Origin: Hominimerdicola alba
GTDB taxonomy: Bacteria; Bacillota; Clostridia; Oscillospirales; Ruminococcaceae
Assembly (NCBI RefSeq): GCF_900109655.1
Contig: NZ_FOAT01000001.1
Location: 124,001-188,000 of the forward strand
DNA length: 64,000 nt
Direction: 5' to 3'
This document shows, piece by piece, positions 16,805 to 28,197 of this stretch. The notes under the pieces are model-generated. The model was not told the DNA's origin. It was given only the letters and a program-made list of their open reading frames with translations, and made no database searches. Both the position numbers and the translations under genes were made by a program. How positions within the stretch are numbered: the first letter of the stretch is position 1; each line of letters starts with the position of its first letter.

Positions 16805-19800
16805 TTACTTGAAATACTTTACGCCGCTCTCGAACAGCTTCTGATCCTTTGCACCGGGAACGTTGATGCATACACCGTTGCCCATTCTCTCGGAGTGACC
16901 CATCTTGCCGAGTACTCTGCCGTCGGGTGATGTGATACCCTCGATAGCGTCGAAAGAGGTGTTGGGGTTGCAGTGGATATCGAAGGTGGGCTCACCGTCG
17001 AAGTCAACATACTGGGTTGCTATCTGACCGTTTGCCGCCAGCTTTGCGATTTCCTCGGCGGAAGCAACGAAACGACCCTCGCCGTGAGAAATTGCGATGC
17101 TGTGGATATCATCAACTTCGCAAGCAGCCAGCCAGGGCGACTTGTTTGAAGCGATACGTGTATTTACCATCTTAGACTGGTGTCTAGCGATGGTGTTGAA
17201 TGTAAGCGTAGGAGAATCATCGCGCATATCAACTATCTCGCCGTAAGGTACAAGACCCAGCTTTACAAGTGCCTGGAAACCGTTGCAAATACCCAGCATC
17301 AGACCGTCGCGGTTCTTCAGCAGATCGTGGATAGCATCAGTCAGCTTGGGATTGCGCAGGAATGATACGATGAACTTACCGCTTCCGTCAGGCTCGTCAC
17401 CGCCGCTGAAACCGCCGGGCAGCATAACTATCTGAGACTGCTTGATCTTATTTTCCATAGCGTCAACAGATTCTTTGATAGCCTGCTCAGAGAGGTTTCT
17501 TACTACGAATATCTCAGCCTCTGCGCCTGCCTTTTCAAACTGTCTTGCGGTATCGTACTCGCAGTTAGTGCCGGGGAATACAGGGATAAGAACCTTGGGC
17601 TTAGCCACTTTGATAGCGGGAGCTTTTCTCTCATCAGCCTTGAAGCTGTACTTGTTGGGCTTCTCAGCAGGTTCCTTAACGTGTACGGGATAAACAGGCT
17701 CCAGCTTCTTCTCCCAGAGATCCTGTATCTTTTCGAGGTCAATGGTATAACCGTTGTTCTCGATGGTGTAAGCCTGAGTTGTCTCACCGATAACTCTTTC
17801 AGCTGTCTGAACACCGTGAGCAAGCTCGATAACGAAGCTGCCGTAGCAAGCACGGAAGAGTTCAGCGGAACTTACCTTATCAGTGAACTTGAAACCTATC
17901 TTGTTACCGAATGCCATCTTGGCAACAGCTTCGGAAACACCGCCGTAAGCAACAGACCAGCAAGCAAGTACATTGCCATCGGCTATCATCTTCTCAACCT
18001 TCTCGAATACCTTTTTCAGGCTGTCAAACTTAACGATGTTGTTTTCATCGTATTCAGGCTTGATGAGTATAACTCTTGAACCTGCCTTCTTGAATTCCTG
18101 AGAGATGATCTTATCGGTTTTAGCAGTGGAAACTGCGAAAGAAACCAGCGTAGGAGGAACATCGATGTTCTCAAATGTACCTGACATGGAATCCTTACCG
18201 CCGATAGAACCGCAGCCAAGTTCGATCTGAGCCTTATATGCACCAAGCAGAGCGGAGAAAGGCTTGCCCCATCTGGAAGGATTGTTCTGAGTTCTCTCGA
18301 AATACTCCTGGAAAGTCAGCCAGCAATGCTTGTAGGAACCGCCGGTTGCGACTACCTTAGCCACAGACTCAACTACTGCGGACATAGCGCCGTGGTAGGG
18401 GCTTACACTGGACAGGAATGGGTTGAAGCCCCAGCCCATGATTGAAGCAGTGGTGGTCTCACCGTTGAGTACGGGGAGTTTGCAAGCCATAGCCTGTGTG
18501 GGAGTATTCTGATACTTACCGCCGTAGGGCATCAGCACTGTGCCTGCGCCTATGGTGGAGTCAAATCTTTCAACGAGACCCTTCTGCGAGCAGATATTCA
18601 GGTTTGATATCATAGCTTCCCAGCGGTCTGCATTATCCTCACCGCCGTCATCATTTGCGAATACGGGGGTGGGCACTTCAATATCGGTGTGCTTCTCGGC
18701 ACCGTTGGAGTTGAGGAACTCTCTGGACAGGTCTACGATGGTGTTGCCGTTCCAGTTCATTCTCAGTCTGGGCTCTTCGGTTACTCTTGCTACCATTGTA
18801 GCTTCCAGGTTTTCCTTTGCAGCCTCAGCCATGAACTTTTCAAGGTCTTCCTTGGCGATGACAACTGCCATTCTCTCCTGAGATTCGGAGATAGCAAGCT
18901 CTGTACCGTCAAGACCGTCATACTTCTTGGTAACGAGGTCGAGGTTGATCTGAAGACCGTCAGCCAGCTCGCCGATAGCAACGGATACACCGCCTGCACC
19001 GAAGTCATTGCAGCGCTTTATCATAGCTGTAACTTCAGGATTTCTGAACAGTCTCTGGAGCTTTCTTTCCTCGGGTGCATTACCCTTCTGAACCTCAGCA
19101 CCGCAGGTTTCAAGAGAGTGCAGGGTGTGGGACTTGGAAGAACCTGTTGCACCGCCGCAGCCGTCACGGCCTGTTTTGCCGCCCAGCAGTATAACGATAT
19201 CCTCGGGGGCAGGTCTTTCACGTCTTACATTGGAAGCGGGAGCTGCGCCTATAACTGCGCCGATCTCCATACGCTTAGCAACGTAGCCGGGGTGATAGAT
19301 TTCGTTTACATGACCTGTAGCAAGTCCGATCTGGTTGCCGTAGGAGGAATAACCGTTTGCAGCGCCTACTACCAGCTTTCTCTGGGGCAGCTTGCCTGCG
19401 ATGGTATCCTCAACAGGAACAAGAGGATTGCCTGCGCCAGTTACACGCATAGCCTGATATACATAAGAACGACCCGACAGCGGATCTCTGATTGCTCCGC
19501 CCAGACAAGTAGCAGCACCGCCGAAAGGCTCGATTTCGGTGGGGTGGTTGTGAGTTTCGTTCTTGAACATCAGCAGCCAGTCTTCGTCAACACCGTCTAC
19601 ATCCACCTTGATCTTTACGGAGCAAGCGTTAATCTCTTCGCTCTCGTCAAGGTCTTTCAGCAGACCTGCCTTTTTAAGCTGCTTTGCACCGAAGCAGGCA
19701 AGATCCATAAGTGTGATGGGCTTGTCTGTTCTGCCTGCATAGAGGTCTTTTCTTGCATTTATATAATCGGTAAAGGTAGCTGCGATATAATCGGGCTCGA

Positions 19801-20518
19801 TAGAAACATTATCAACGATTGTCGAGAATGTTGTGTGACGGCAGTGATCAGACCAGTAGGTATCGATCATTCTGATCTCAGTGATGGTGGGATCGCGGTT
19901 CTCCTGTTCCTTGAAATACTTCTGGCAGAACTTGATATCATCAAGATCCATAGCAAGACCAAGGTCTGCAAGCATAGCCTTGAGGTCGTCCTCAGAAGAA
20001 TCGATGAAGCCGTTTACAGTATCAACAGTTGTGGGGATATCGTACTTGATATCAAGAGTTTCAAACTCATCAAGAGAAGCTTCTCTCGACTCAACAGGGT
20101 TTATCATGTACTGCTTGATCTGTGCAAGCTCCTCATCGGAAAGGGTGCCGCTTACTATGTAAATGCGTGCGGACTTGATAACGGGTCGCTTGCCCGCAGT
20201 CAGCAGTGAGATACACTGCGCACATGAATCAGCTCTCTGATCGAACTGACCGGGAAGATATTCAACTGCGAATATCTGCTCGTCCTCACCAACAGCGGGA
20301 AGATGATCATAGGTAACATCTACCGCGGGTTCGGAAAATACCACGGGGATAGCGAGTTCAAAATCCTTAACTGGCAGACCCTCGGCGTCATAGCGGTTTA
20401 TAACGCGCAGACCTTTGAGGTTTTCAAGACCCAGTGCAGATTTGATACCGCCAAGCAGCGAATCAGCTTCAACTGCAAATTCCGGCTTTTTTTCTACATA
20501 AATTCTGTATACTGACAT
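16805..20518 (-). CDS. purL: Phosphoribosylformylglycinamidine synthase, single-chain form
   Basis: About 1,237 residues, the large one-chain type with synthase and glutaminase domains fused. Visible marks are SDHCRHTTF and NETHNHPTEIEPF(GG) in the first AIRS-like half, GGKDSMSGT in the second half, and a C-terminal class I glutaminase with the nucleophile in GICNGFQ and later SHGEGRF. It makes FGAM from FGAR using ATP and glutamine in purine synthesis. ATG 20518 is preceded by AAAGGAG at good spacing; an upstream frame extension adds 11 unlike residues. The gene has its own promoter and terminator, apart from other pur genes. Confidence 0.96.
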   Translation of the reverse strand: MSVYRIYVEKKPEFAVEADSLLGGIKSALGLENLKGLRVINRYDAEGLPVKDFELAIPVVFSEPAVDVTYDHLPAVGEDEQIFAVEYLPGQFDQRADSCAQCISLLTAGKRPVIKSARIYIVSGTLSDEELAQIKQYMINPVESREASLDEFETLDIKYDIPTTVDTVNGFIDSSEDDLKAMLADLGLAMDLDDIKFCQKYFKEQENRDPTITEIRMIDTYWSDHCRHTTFSTIVDNVSIEPDYIAATFTDYINARKDLYAGRTDKPITLMDLACFGAKQLKKAGLLKDLDESEEINACSVKIKVDVDGVDEDWLLMFKNETHNHPTEIEPFGGAATCLGGAIRDPLSGRSYVYQAMRVTGAGNPLVPVEDTIAGKLPQRKLVVGAANGYSSYGNQIGLATGHVNEIYHPGYVAKRMEIGAVIGAAPASNVRRERPAPEDIVILLGGKTGRDGCGGATGSSKSHTLHSLETCGAEVQKGNAPEERKLQRLFRNPEVTAMIKRCNDFGAGGVSVAIGELADGLQINLDLVTKKYDGLDGTELAISESQERMAVVIAKEDLEKFMAEAAKENLEATMVARVTEEPRLRMNWNGNTIVDLSREFLNSNGAEKHTDIEVPTPVFANDDGGEDNADRWEAMISNLNICSQKGLVERFDSTIGAGTVLMPYGGKYQNTPTQAMACKLPVLNGETTTASIMGWGFNPFLSSVSPYHGAMSAVVESVAKVVATGGSYKHCWLTFQEYFERTQNNPSRWGKPFSALLGAYKAQIELGCGSIGGKDSMSGTFENIDVPPTLVSFAVSTAKTDKIISQEFKKAGSRVILIKPEYDENNIVKFDSLKKVFEKVEKMIADGNVLACWSVAYGGVSEAVAKMAFGNKIGFKFTDKVSSAELFRACYGSFVIELAHGVQTAERVIGETTQAYTIENNGYTIDLEKIQDLWEKKLEPVYPVHVKEPAEKPNKYSFKADERKAPAIKVAKPKVLIPVFPGTNCEYDTARQFEKAGAEAEIFVVRNLSEQAIKESVDAMENKIKQSQIVMLPGGFSGGDEPDGSGKFIVSFLRNPKLTDAIHDLLKNRDGLMLGICNGFQALVKLGLVPYGEIVDMRDDSPTLTFNTIARHQSKMVNTRIASNKSPWLAACEVDDIHSIAISHGEGRFVASAEEIAKLAANGQIATQYVDFDGEPTFDIHCNPNTSFDAIEGITSPDGRVLGKMGHSERMGNGVCINVPGAKDQKLFESGVKYFK

Positions 20519-20571
20519 ATCAGCAGCTCCTTTACAGATTAATTTATACAAAATGTATCCATGTAAAATAT

Positions 20572-20601
20572 ATTATACTACATCTTGGGGGTCTTTGTCA
20601 A
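20572..20601 (-). promoter_or_regulatory. Sigma-A promoter for purL
   Basis: TTGACA, an 18-base spacer and TATAAT on the minus strand, about 55 bases before the purL start. No purine riboswitch core or PurBox was recognised in the short leader. Confidence 0.82.
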
Positions 20602-20619
20602 TGACTTAATTATTAAACA

Positions 20620-20648
20620 TTGACTTATACGGAAAAATGTTATATAAT
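20620..20648 (+). promoter_or_regulatory. Sigma-A promoter for the DUF815 ATPase gene
   Basis: TTGACT, 17 bases, TATAAT on the plus strand. It diverges from the purL promoter, with the two -35 boxes only about 20 bases apart. Confidence 0.85.
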
Positions 20649-20654
20649 GTAAGC

Positions 20655-20749
20655 AAGAGTCACGGAGCAGATTGTGATTTGAGAATGTCAGCTGAAAGCT
20701 CTGTGATCTGCACTGAAAGGGCTTTACCCGCAAACGGAGGTAAGTAAAA
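20655..20749 (+). promoter_or_regulatory. Structured 5' leader of the DUF815 ATPase gene
   Basis: The roughly 95-base leader can form TCACGGAG (20660-20667) with CTCTGTGA (20699-20706, one G-U pair), or GCAGAT (20667-20672) with ATCTGC (20706-20711); the two share bases at their junctions. A short GGG-CCC hairpin (20719-20729) precedes the CGGAGG ribosome site. I recognise no known riboswitch class. Confidence 0.4.
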
Positions 20750-21943
20750 ATGACGGATTTTAATCGTATTCTCAAACAGATAAGAAGCCTTGTGATATTC
20801 AAAGAACTTCGCAAAAACGACGTTATCACCGATATGATACAGACGATGATAAGCATTTGTGAGGAAAACACAGAGATGGCTGTAGAGTGGTACTGCGATA
20901 TGTGCGGCGACCTTTACAAGTCGGGCGACGACCTTACTGAATACATCATGAAGATAATCCTGGAAGACGAGAACCTTTTTATACTCAAAAAGGGCGAGGG
21001 GCTTGAAACCGGGACTATGCTGGATAACTGTCTTGCAAACGAGCTTGCTTTTCTGGAAGAACTGGCAACTATCCCCAGCAGTGAGTTCATTGGTAGAATA
21101 AACTATGACGGTTTCCTGCCCGAATACAGGATCAGTCCCAGAGATTTTTCCCAGATATATGCTCAGCGTGTGCATGAGATCAAAAAGATCGGCTATGGCA
21201 TATATTCTAAGTACAATATTTTCATAATCAAAGATGGTGTTATGACTCCTGTTGAGCACGCTGATCCTATAAGGCTCTCTCAGCTGCATAATTATGAGAA
21301 TGAGCGCAGTCAGGTCATTGCTAACACCAAGGCTCTAATCGCGGGTAAACCTGCGAACAATGTTCTGCTTTACGGCGATTGCGGTACAGGTAAGTCTTCG
21401 ACGGTAAAGGCTATCGCAAACGAATTTGCGTGTGATGGTCTGAGACTTATCGAACTGAAAAAGAAACAGCTCCATGAGATACCCAACATTGTGGAGACCA
21501 TAAGCAAGAACCCGCTGAAATTTATTATTTTCATCGACGATCTGTCTTTCACCGAGGACGACAATGACTATGCGGCACTTAAAGCCATACTTGAAGGCAG
21601 CGTGGCTTCTACGGCATCTAATCTTGTGATATATGCTACATCGAACCGTAGGCATCTGGTACGTGAGACTTTTACTTCCCGTAAGGGCGACGAGATACAT
21701 TTCAAGGATACCGTTCAGGAACTTCTTTCACTTTCTGACCGATTCGGTCTGACGGTAACTTTCCAGAAACCTGACAAAAAGCTGTTCCTTGACCTTGTGA
21801 ACAAGCTTGCAGATCAGTATGAGATCAGCTCAAGCCGTGACGAACTGGAGATAAAAGCTGAAGCTTTTGCACTCTCAAAGGGCGGACGTTCGCCCCGTGT
21901 TGCAAAGCAGTTCATTGAATATGTAAAGGGTACGGAAGAGTGA
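20750..21943 (+). CDS. AAA+ ATPase, DUF815 family
   Basis: A 397-residue protein with an N-terminal helical region and a DUF815-type AAA+ domain. Walker A is GDCGTGKSS near residues 206-214, Walker B is FIIFIDDLSF near 260-269, and the stretch ATSNRRHLVRE is typical of DUF815. The C-terminal part has SKGGRSPRVAKQFIEYV. Family members are widespread in bacteria with no settled role. It is a single-gene unit with its own promoter, leader and terminator. The ATG has GGAGG about nine bases upstream. Confidence 0.88.
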   Translation: MTDFNRILKQIRSLVIFKELRKNDVITDMIQTMISICEENTEMAVEWYCDMCGDLYKSGDDLTEYIMKIILEDENLFILKKGEGLETGTMLDNCLANELAFLEELATIPSSEFIGRINYDGFLPEYRISPRDFSQIYAQRVHEIKKIGYGIYSKYNIFIIKDGVMTPVEHADPIRLSQLHNYENERSQVIANTKALIAGKPANNVLLYGDCGTGKSSTVKAIANEFACDGLRLIELKKKQLHEIPNIVETISKNPLKFIIFIDDLSFTEDDNDYAALKAILEGSVASTASNLVIYATSNRRHLVRETFTSRKGDEIHFKDTVQELLSLSDRFGLTVTFQKPDKKLFLDLVNKLADQYEISSSRDELEIKAEAFALSKGGRSPRVAKQFIEYVKGTEE

Positions 21944-21959
21944 TATTTCTTATATAATA

Positions 21960-21992
21960 AAAACGGCAGTTTCATTGGAAACTGCCGTTTTG
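21960..21992. terminator. Bidirectional intrinsic terminator
   Basis: AAAACGGCAGTTTC pairs nearly perfectly with GGAAACTGCCGTTTT around a 3-base loop, with A- and T-rich flanks. It separates the converging DUF815 and CotH genes. Confidence 0.9.
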
Positions 21993-22011
21993 GGTTCTGT
22001 GAAACTGTAAA

Positions 22012-24774
22012 TTACTTAACAGTAACTGTTACAGCATTCTTGATAGGATCAGTTGTATTCCACTGACCATTAACTCTTGCAGCAATAGCTACCTTGTAGG
22101 TCATGCCGGGAGTCAGGTTCTTAGGAGTAATATAACTGTTTGTAGTAATGCTGGAAGTCTGAACTCTCCACTTACCTGCCAGGTATACAGCGATGCCGTA
22201 CTTGTCAGCACCCTCTACCTTGTCCCAAAGGAACTGTATCTGGTGATACTGAGAGTTGTAATTTACCTTGATATTTGTAGGATAATTTGTCTTAACGGTC
22301 TGTCCGCCGCCCTGACCGCTGTAAACAGCCTTGACTGTAGCGTTCGAGCTTGTGAGCTTGACTTTTATAGTGCCCGAATTCTTGGAACCGCTTGTCAGCT
22401 GTGCACCGCTGATCTCCCAGTGGTCAAAGGAAACGCCTTCCTTTGGTGCAACTGTCAGAGTAAGGTCATAATCCTTGTGGTACTTGCCCGACCAACTGCT
22501 TATTGCGCCAAGTTTCAGAGTGTTGAGCTGTATCTCGCCTGAATTGCTACTGTTTTGCACGGTGAGAGTTGATGGTTCAGCGGAGAGTTTAGCAGCCTGA
22601 CGGAGAGAACGCTCAGCGGGATCGAAACGCTGTCTGTAAAAGTTCACAATGGTGTTCCACTGGTTCTGATAAGACTGTGCATTATTGTTTGAACCAAAGC
22701 GCTTGAATGTATCAGCTGCCTGCTGGCTGAAATTATCAGAGTAGTACTTCGCCTTTTCAGCAACCCTGTTGGGCTCAAAGTTATAGTTTGCCAGATCCAT
22801 CATGGTACGTGCGAAGTCCTTGGCGAACTGATCGTTTTTGAGGAGAGCGTTGAACATTTTGCTCACATCACTCTGATCCTGAGCAAGACGGCTGAAATTA
22901 TCGTAATTTGCAGAAGTATTCTGGCTGCCATATAGTCCCTGACCGTACTCGGTATCAAAGAAGATCATGCGCCACTTGCCATCTGCATAAGGATTAGAGC
23001 TGTCGATAGTATTGGAGCGCCATGAAGCTATGTTACGCTTTGGCCAGTCCTGATTAGACCAGTAGATCTGCGAAGCGAAGTAATCCATAAAGCTTTGGAT
23101 ATCTATCTTTTCGCATATCTGTGCATAGCTGAGACTGCCGTTTGCAGCGCCCTGTACCAGGTTGTTCCAGTCCTGAAGATCGGAATCTGAGCCTTCCTCA
23201 AGTTCGCCTTCTTTAACCATAGCCACATCGCTTTTCTTTACACCGTAGTGATCGCTGATGTATGCATCATTCAGCTTTTCGCATATCTGATAGATACCCC
23301 AGAACTCGCCGTCGATGAAGACGATACACTCGCTCATTGCCTGATGAGCGCAGTCGCGGTCTGCAACAAGGCTCTGATTTAGAGAATCACGGAAGATAGC
23401 GTTGTTATTATCGTTGCCGCCGTCACGGAGAGAGATGGTGGTATAGCTCTTGATAGTCTTACCGTTCTTTGCCTTTACGGAAGTGCCGTCAAAGAAATCA
23501 TAAGTCATTTCAGGAGCGCCGTAATCAAGTCTTGCGTAGATGTTGAAACTCTTCTGCGCGTTATGGCGTGAAGCACCGCCCTTGATGCGGATACCAACGT
23601 CCTGATCGATAACTTTCTTACCCTTATCGAAAACTGTCATGGTAGCAGGACGCTCCCACTCCTTGCCTGACTGGGTGTAGTTAGCTTCCATCTCCCATGG
23701 CTGCTTGAAGCTGAATCCTCCGCCTATTCCGCCGCCCCAGCCGGGCATACCTCCGGGGAAGCCACCTTGGTTTCCACCCTGATTGCCACCGGTGGAATTA
23801 TCTTCAGCATAGTGCTTGCCAAGTACGTAGATACCTGTATCATAATTGAACAGGTTATCTGGGTCTGTTACAAGGGAAACTACCTTCATATCCTTGTAGT
23901 AGCCCGAATTTGTCTTGCCGACAAAATATGTTCTGGTGATGACATCACTTACACGGCCCTGAGAATCCACTGCAACTGCGCGGATGATGTTCGCTTTGTC
24001 AACAGGCGAAGAGGGTGGATTGTAGCTGTATGTAGAAATATTTCTCTCAGCACTGAGTTTGTTTGTGTTGTTGGATACATCGTTAAGTGTAAAGGGCGAT
24101 GTGTATTTCTGGGAAGAAGTTGTAGGAACAGTACCGTCAGTTGTATAATAAACCGTTGTGCCTGAGGGTACCTGAATTGATACGGTCTTTCCTGCCTCAT
24201 AGTAGCCGCTTTCAAGAGAGAAAGCAGGAGTAGCAACAGCCGCAGAACCTTGTGGAGCAACATTAGTTCTGCCCGGTGTGCAGGTAAGGTCAAAGAAATT
24301 GCCGCTGCCATCGGGGTACTGTCCGTATGAAGTATCAGAAGCTATGGAACCGAAAGTCAGGGTATCGGCGGCGTTGCCGTTTGCATCGGAGAGAGTGAGG
24401 GTCTCACCCGAACCTGACATACCGAAAGGCGCGATAGAAGTGTTGGTCTCCCCTGCTGTGCTGTCACAGTAGATCACAAGATAGGACTTCGCAGCGATCT
24501 TTGTGCCGTTGGGTATCTTGAACTTGAAAGGCTTGGTAGCCTTATCAGAAAGTCCCCAGCCTGACAGATCAACAGCAGAGTTGCCTGAGTTGTACAGCTC
24601 GACCCAATCATAGAAATTTCCGTCGGGAGCTGCAATAGTCGTGTTCTTTGAGCAGACCTCATTGATGGTTACACTGCTTGAAGCAGCGGAAGCAGGGATA
24701 AGTCCTGCATTCTGGCAGACTAGCCCCAGACAAAGTATGCCTGCGGCAGCCTTTCGACCTAAACGATGATTCAT
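22012..24774 (-). CDS. Secreted CotH-family protein with lamin-tail and chitobiase-type domains
   Basis: A 920-residue secreted protein. The signal peptide runs to ASA near residue 30. A lamin-tail-like domain follows (ITINEVCSKN-type start, then WVELYNSG, AVDLSGWGLSD), then a chitobiase C-terminal-like segment (TVYYTTDGTVPTTS). The CotH region has RIKGGASRHNAQKSF, DGEFWGIYQICEKL and WRMIFFDTEYGQ. A Gly-rich insert (about residues 335-355) lies before it, and a fibronectin-like domain ends the chain. CotH proteins are atypical secreted protein kinases or surface factors, and also occur in cellulolytic microbes. ATG 24774 has AGGAGG nine bases upstream; the longer TTG start would place that site inside the gene. 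No dockerin is present. Confidence 0.9.
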   Translation of the reverse strand: MNHRLGRKAAAGILCLGLVCQNAGLIPASAASSSVTINEVCSKNTTIAAPDGNFYDWVELYNSGNSAVDLSGWGLSDKATKPFKFKIPNGTKIAAKSYLVIYCDSTAGETNTSIAPFGMSGSGETLTLSDANGNAADTLTFGSIASDTSYGQYPDGSGNFFDLTCTPGRTNVAPQGSAAVATPAFSLESGYYEAGKTVSIQVPSGTTVYYTTDGTVPTTSSQKYTSPFTLNDVSNNTNKLSAERNISTYSYNPPSSPVDKANIIRAVAVDSQGRVSDVITRTYFVGKTNSGYYKDMKVVSLVTDPDNLFNYDTGIYVLGKHYAEDNSTGGNQGGNQGGFPGGMPGWGGGIGGGFSFKQPWEMEANYTQSGKEWERPATMTVFDKGKKVIDQDVGIRIKGGASRHNAQKSFNIYARLDYGAPEMTYDFFDGTSVKAKNGKTIKSYTTISLRDGGNDNNNAIFRDSLNQSLVADRDCAHQAMSECIVFIDGEFWGIYQICEKLNDAYISDHYGVKKSDVAMVKEGELEEGSDSDLQDWNNLVQGAANGSLSYAQICEKIDIQSFMDYFASQIYWSNQDWPKRNIASWRSNTIDSSNPYADGKWRMIFFDTEYGQGLYGSQNTSANYDNFSRLAQDQSDVSKMFNALLKNDQFAKDFARTMMDLANYNFEPNRVAEKAKYYSDNFSQQAADTFKRFGSNNNAQSYQNQWNTIVNFYRQRFDPAERSLRQAAKLSAEPSTLTVQNSSNSGEIQLNTLKLGAISSWSGKYHKDYDLTLTVAPKEGVSFDHWEISGAQLTSGSKNSGTIKVKLTSSNATVKAVYSGQGGGQTVKTNYPTNIKVNYNSQYHQIQFLWDKVEGADKYGIAVYLAGKWRVQTSSITTNSYITPKNLTPGMTYKVAIAARVNGQWNTTDPIKNAVTVTVK

Positions 24775-24828
24775 TGCAATTAACCTCCTTAGTAGGATCA
24801 ATATTTGTTTGGTGTTTTAACAATTTGT

Positions 24829-24857
24829 ATTATATCACATTTTATTGATTTTGTCAA
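24829..24857 (-). promoter_or_regulatory. Full-consensus sigma-A promoter for the CotH gene
   Basis: TTGACA, 17 bases and TATAAT on the minus strand match consensus at all 12 positions, about 55 bases before the start codon. Confidence 0.9.
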
Positions 24858-24897
24858 GATATATAAAATTTATGCACAGTAGCATTCTGTTTTTTAC

Positions 24898-24931
24898 GCA
24901 AAAAAGTCCCCGAAGCAATGAGCTCGGGGAC
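24898..24931 (-). terminator. Intrinsic terminator downstream of ligA
   Basis: GTCCCCGA pairs with TCGGGGAC around a 10-base loop, followed on the minus strand by a T run. It lies 24 bases past the ligA stop. Confidence 0.88.
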
Positions 24932-24954
24932 AGTGTTTTTACTGTATTTTACGG

Positions 24955-27061
<2,107 letters not shown>

Positions 27062-27143
27062 TATATTTAAATTTCAAAATGATTTGATATTGAGAACAGA
27101 GAAGAAACATGATTGAAAAAGCACTTATAACGAGGTGACCAAA

Positions 27144-28076
27144 GTGAAATACAAATATACAAATGAAAACATACAAAAAACTGTACGGATGTATGCGATA
27201 TGTTTCCGCATCACTATAGGTATGCTCCTGTTAGGTCTATTTTTGATAGCTTTGAGTATATACAGGACATATTCAGATATATACGTCGAAAGAAGGATAG
27301 ATTTCGACAATATAGTACAGGATGATAAAACTATCTACACATACGAGATAACCGAACCACCTGTTGAGATATATGAGGGCTTTTATGCTGTTAGAACAGG
27401 TGAAGAATTGATCCTGATGACGAACATAGATGATGAAATTAAAGAACTGAATACGAACGGCTATGTCAAAGTAAAAGGTGTTGTGCGAGAAAATAAAAGT
27501 GATTTAGTATTATTTATCGATTCACTAAATTATTTTATCAATAAGGGCTATTCCAACAAGGAGAGCTCAAATTATTCTAGCTTTTATTTGTCTTGCGATA
27601 GAATAGATTTTAGAGATAAGTTGCAAAAAGATCATGGTGTCGGTATGGCATTCGGAATTTTTGTACTGGTTTTAGCGTTAATCTGGGAAGTGGTTTCGAA
27701 ATCACGAAATGCTATTAAAAATCTGAGACCTGCCTGTGGAAGCGTCAGATACACCCACCAAGAGATAGATGATCAGGCAAATCTTCCTGCATCGGAATGG
27801 ATAAAGGATAACGAAGTGTATATCACGCCGAAAATAGTTATTGGTACGAACATGGGTATTACGGCGGTGGAGTATACAGATATCAAAGAGATCTGTGTAA
27901 AGAAAACATCGCATACCAGATCCAAGCCGTCGAGAAAAACATACTACACATACAAAGTCATTGCTAAGACTGCGAATAATAAACGTCTGGTACTATGTGA
28001 TAATGAGAAGATAGACTGGAAGTTAAAAGCAGCCATCATAGAAAAGTGCGGCAGTGATATCTGGACAGAGGATTAA
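27144..28076 (+). CDS. Unrecognised two-TM membrane protein
   Basis: The 310-residue product has a membrane helix near residues 23-42 (IGMLLLGLFLIAL) and another near 175-195 (GMAFGIFVLVLALIWEVV). The roughly 130 residues between them are probably outside the cell, and the C-terminal 115 residues inside, with SRKTYYTYKV and a final PH-like beta pattern (VYITPKIVIGTN, VEYTDIKEI). GTG 27144 was chosen because GAGGTGA lies five bases upstream and itself contains the earlier GTG. No family was identified. Codons look more AT-rich than in its neighbours, by eye only. Confidence 0.72.
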   Translation: MKYKYTNENIQKTVRMYAICFRITIGMLLLGLFLIALSIYRTYSDIYVERRIDFDNIVQDDKTIYTYEITEPPVEIYEGFYAVRTGEELILMTNIDDEIKELNTNGYVKVKGVVRENKSDLVLFIDSLNYFINKGYSNKESSNYSSFYLSCDRIDFRDKLQKDHGVGMAFGIFVLVLALIWEVVSKSRNAIKNLRPACGSVRYTHQEIDDQANLPASEWIKDNEVYITPKIVIGTNMGITAVEYTDIKEICVKKTSHTRSKPSRKTYYTYKVIAKTANNKRLVLCDNEKIDWKLKAAIIEKCGSDIWTED

Positions 28077-28114
28077 TAATATCAAATTGATCACACTATA
28101 AAATAGACAGATAA

Positions 28115-28157
28115 AAGACATTCCCCCGTGAGGTGAAAACACGGGGGAATGTCTTAT
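28115..28157. terminator. Bidirectional intrinsic terminator with 16-bp stem
   Basis: AAGACATTCCCCCGTG and its exact complement enclose a 9-base loop. It separates the two-TM gene and the dockerin gene, which converge. Confidence 0.9.
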
Positions 28158-28197
28158 AAGTTAGTAGGACGTGAAAAATGAGAAATTATCTGGATTT

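Noticed and set aside
18689-20209. Long plus-strand frame of about 500 codons inside purL
   Set aside because: It is antisense to purL, whose frame is intact and full of family motifs. The antisense translation has no recognisable motif and is unusually rich in Cys and Ser.
16805-20601. Purine riboswitch or PurBox upstream of purL
   Set aside because: The leader is only about 50 bases, too short for a riboswitch, and no conserved core or PurR-type box was seen.
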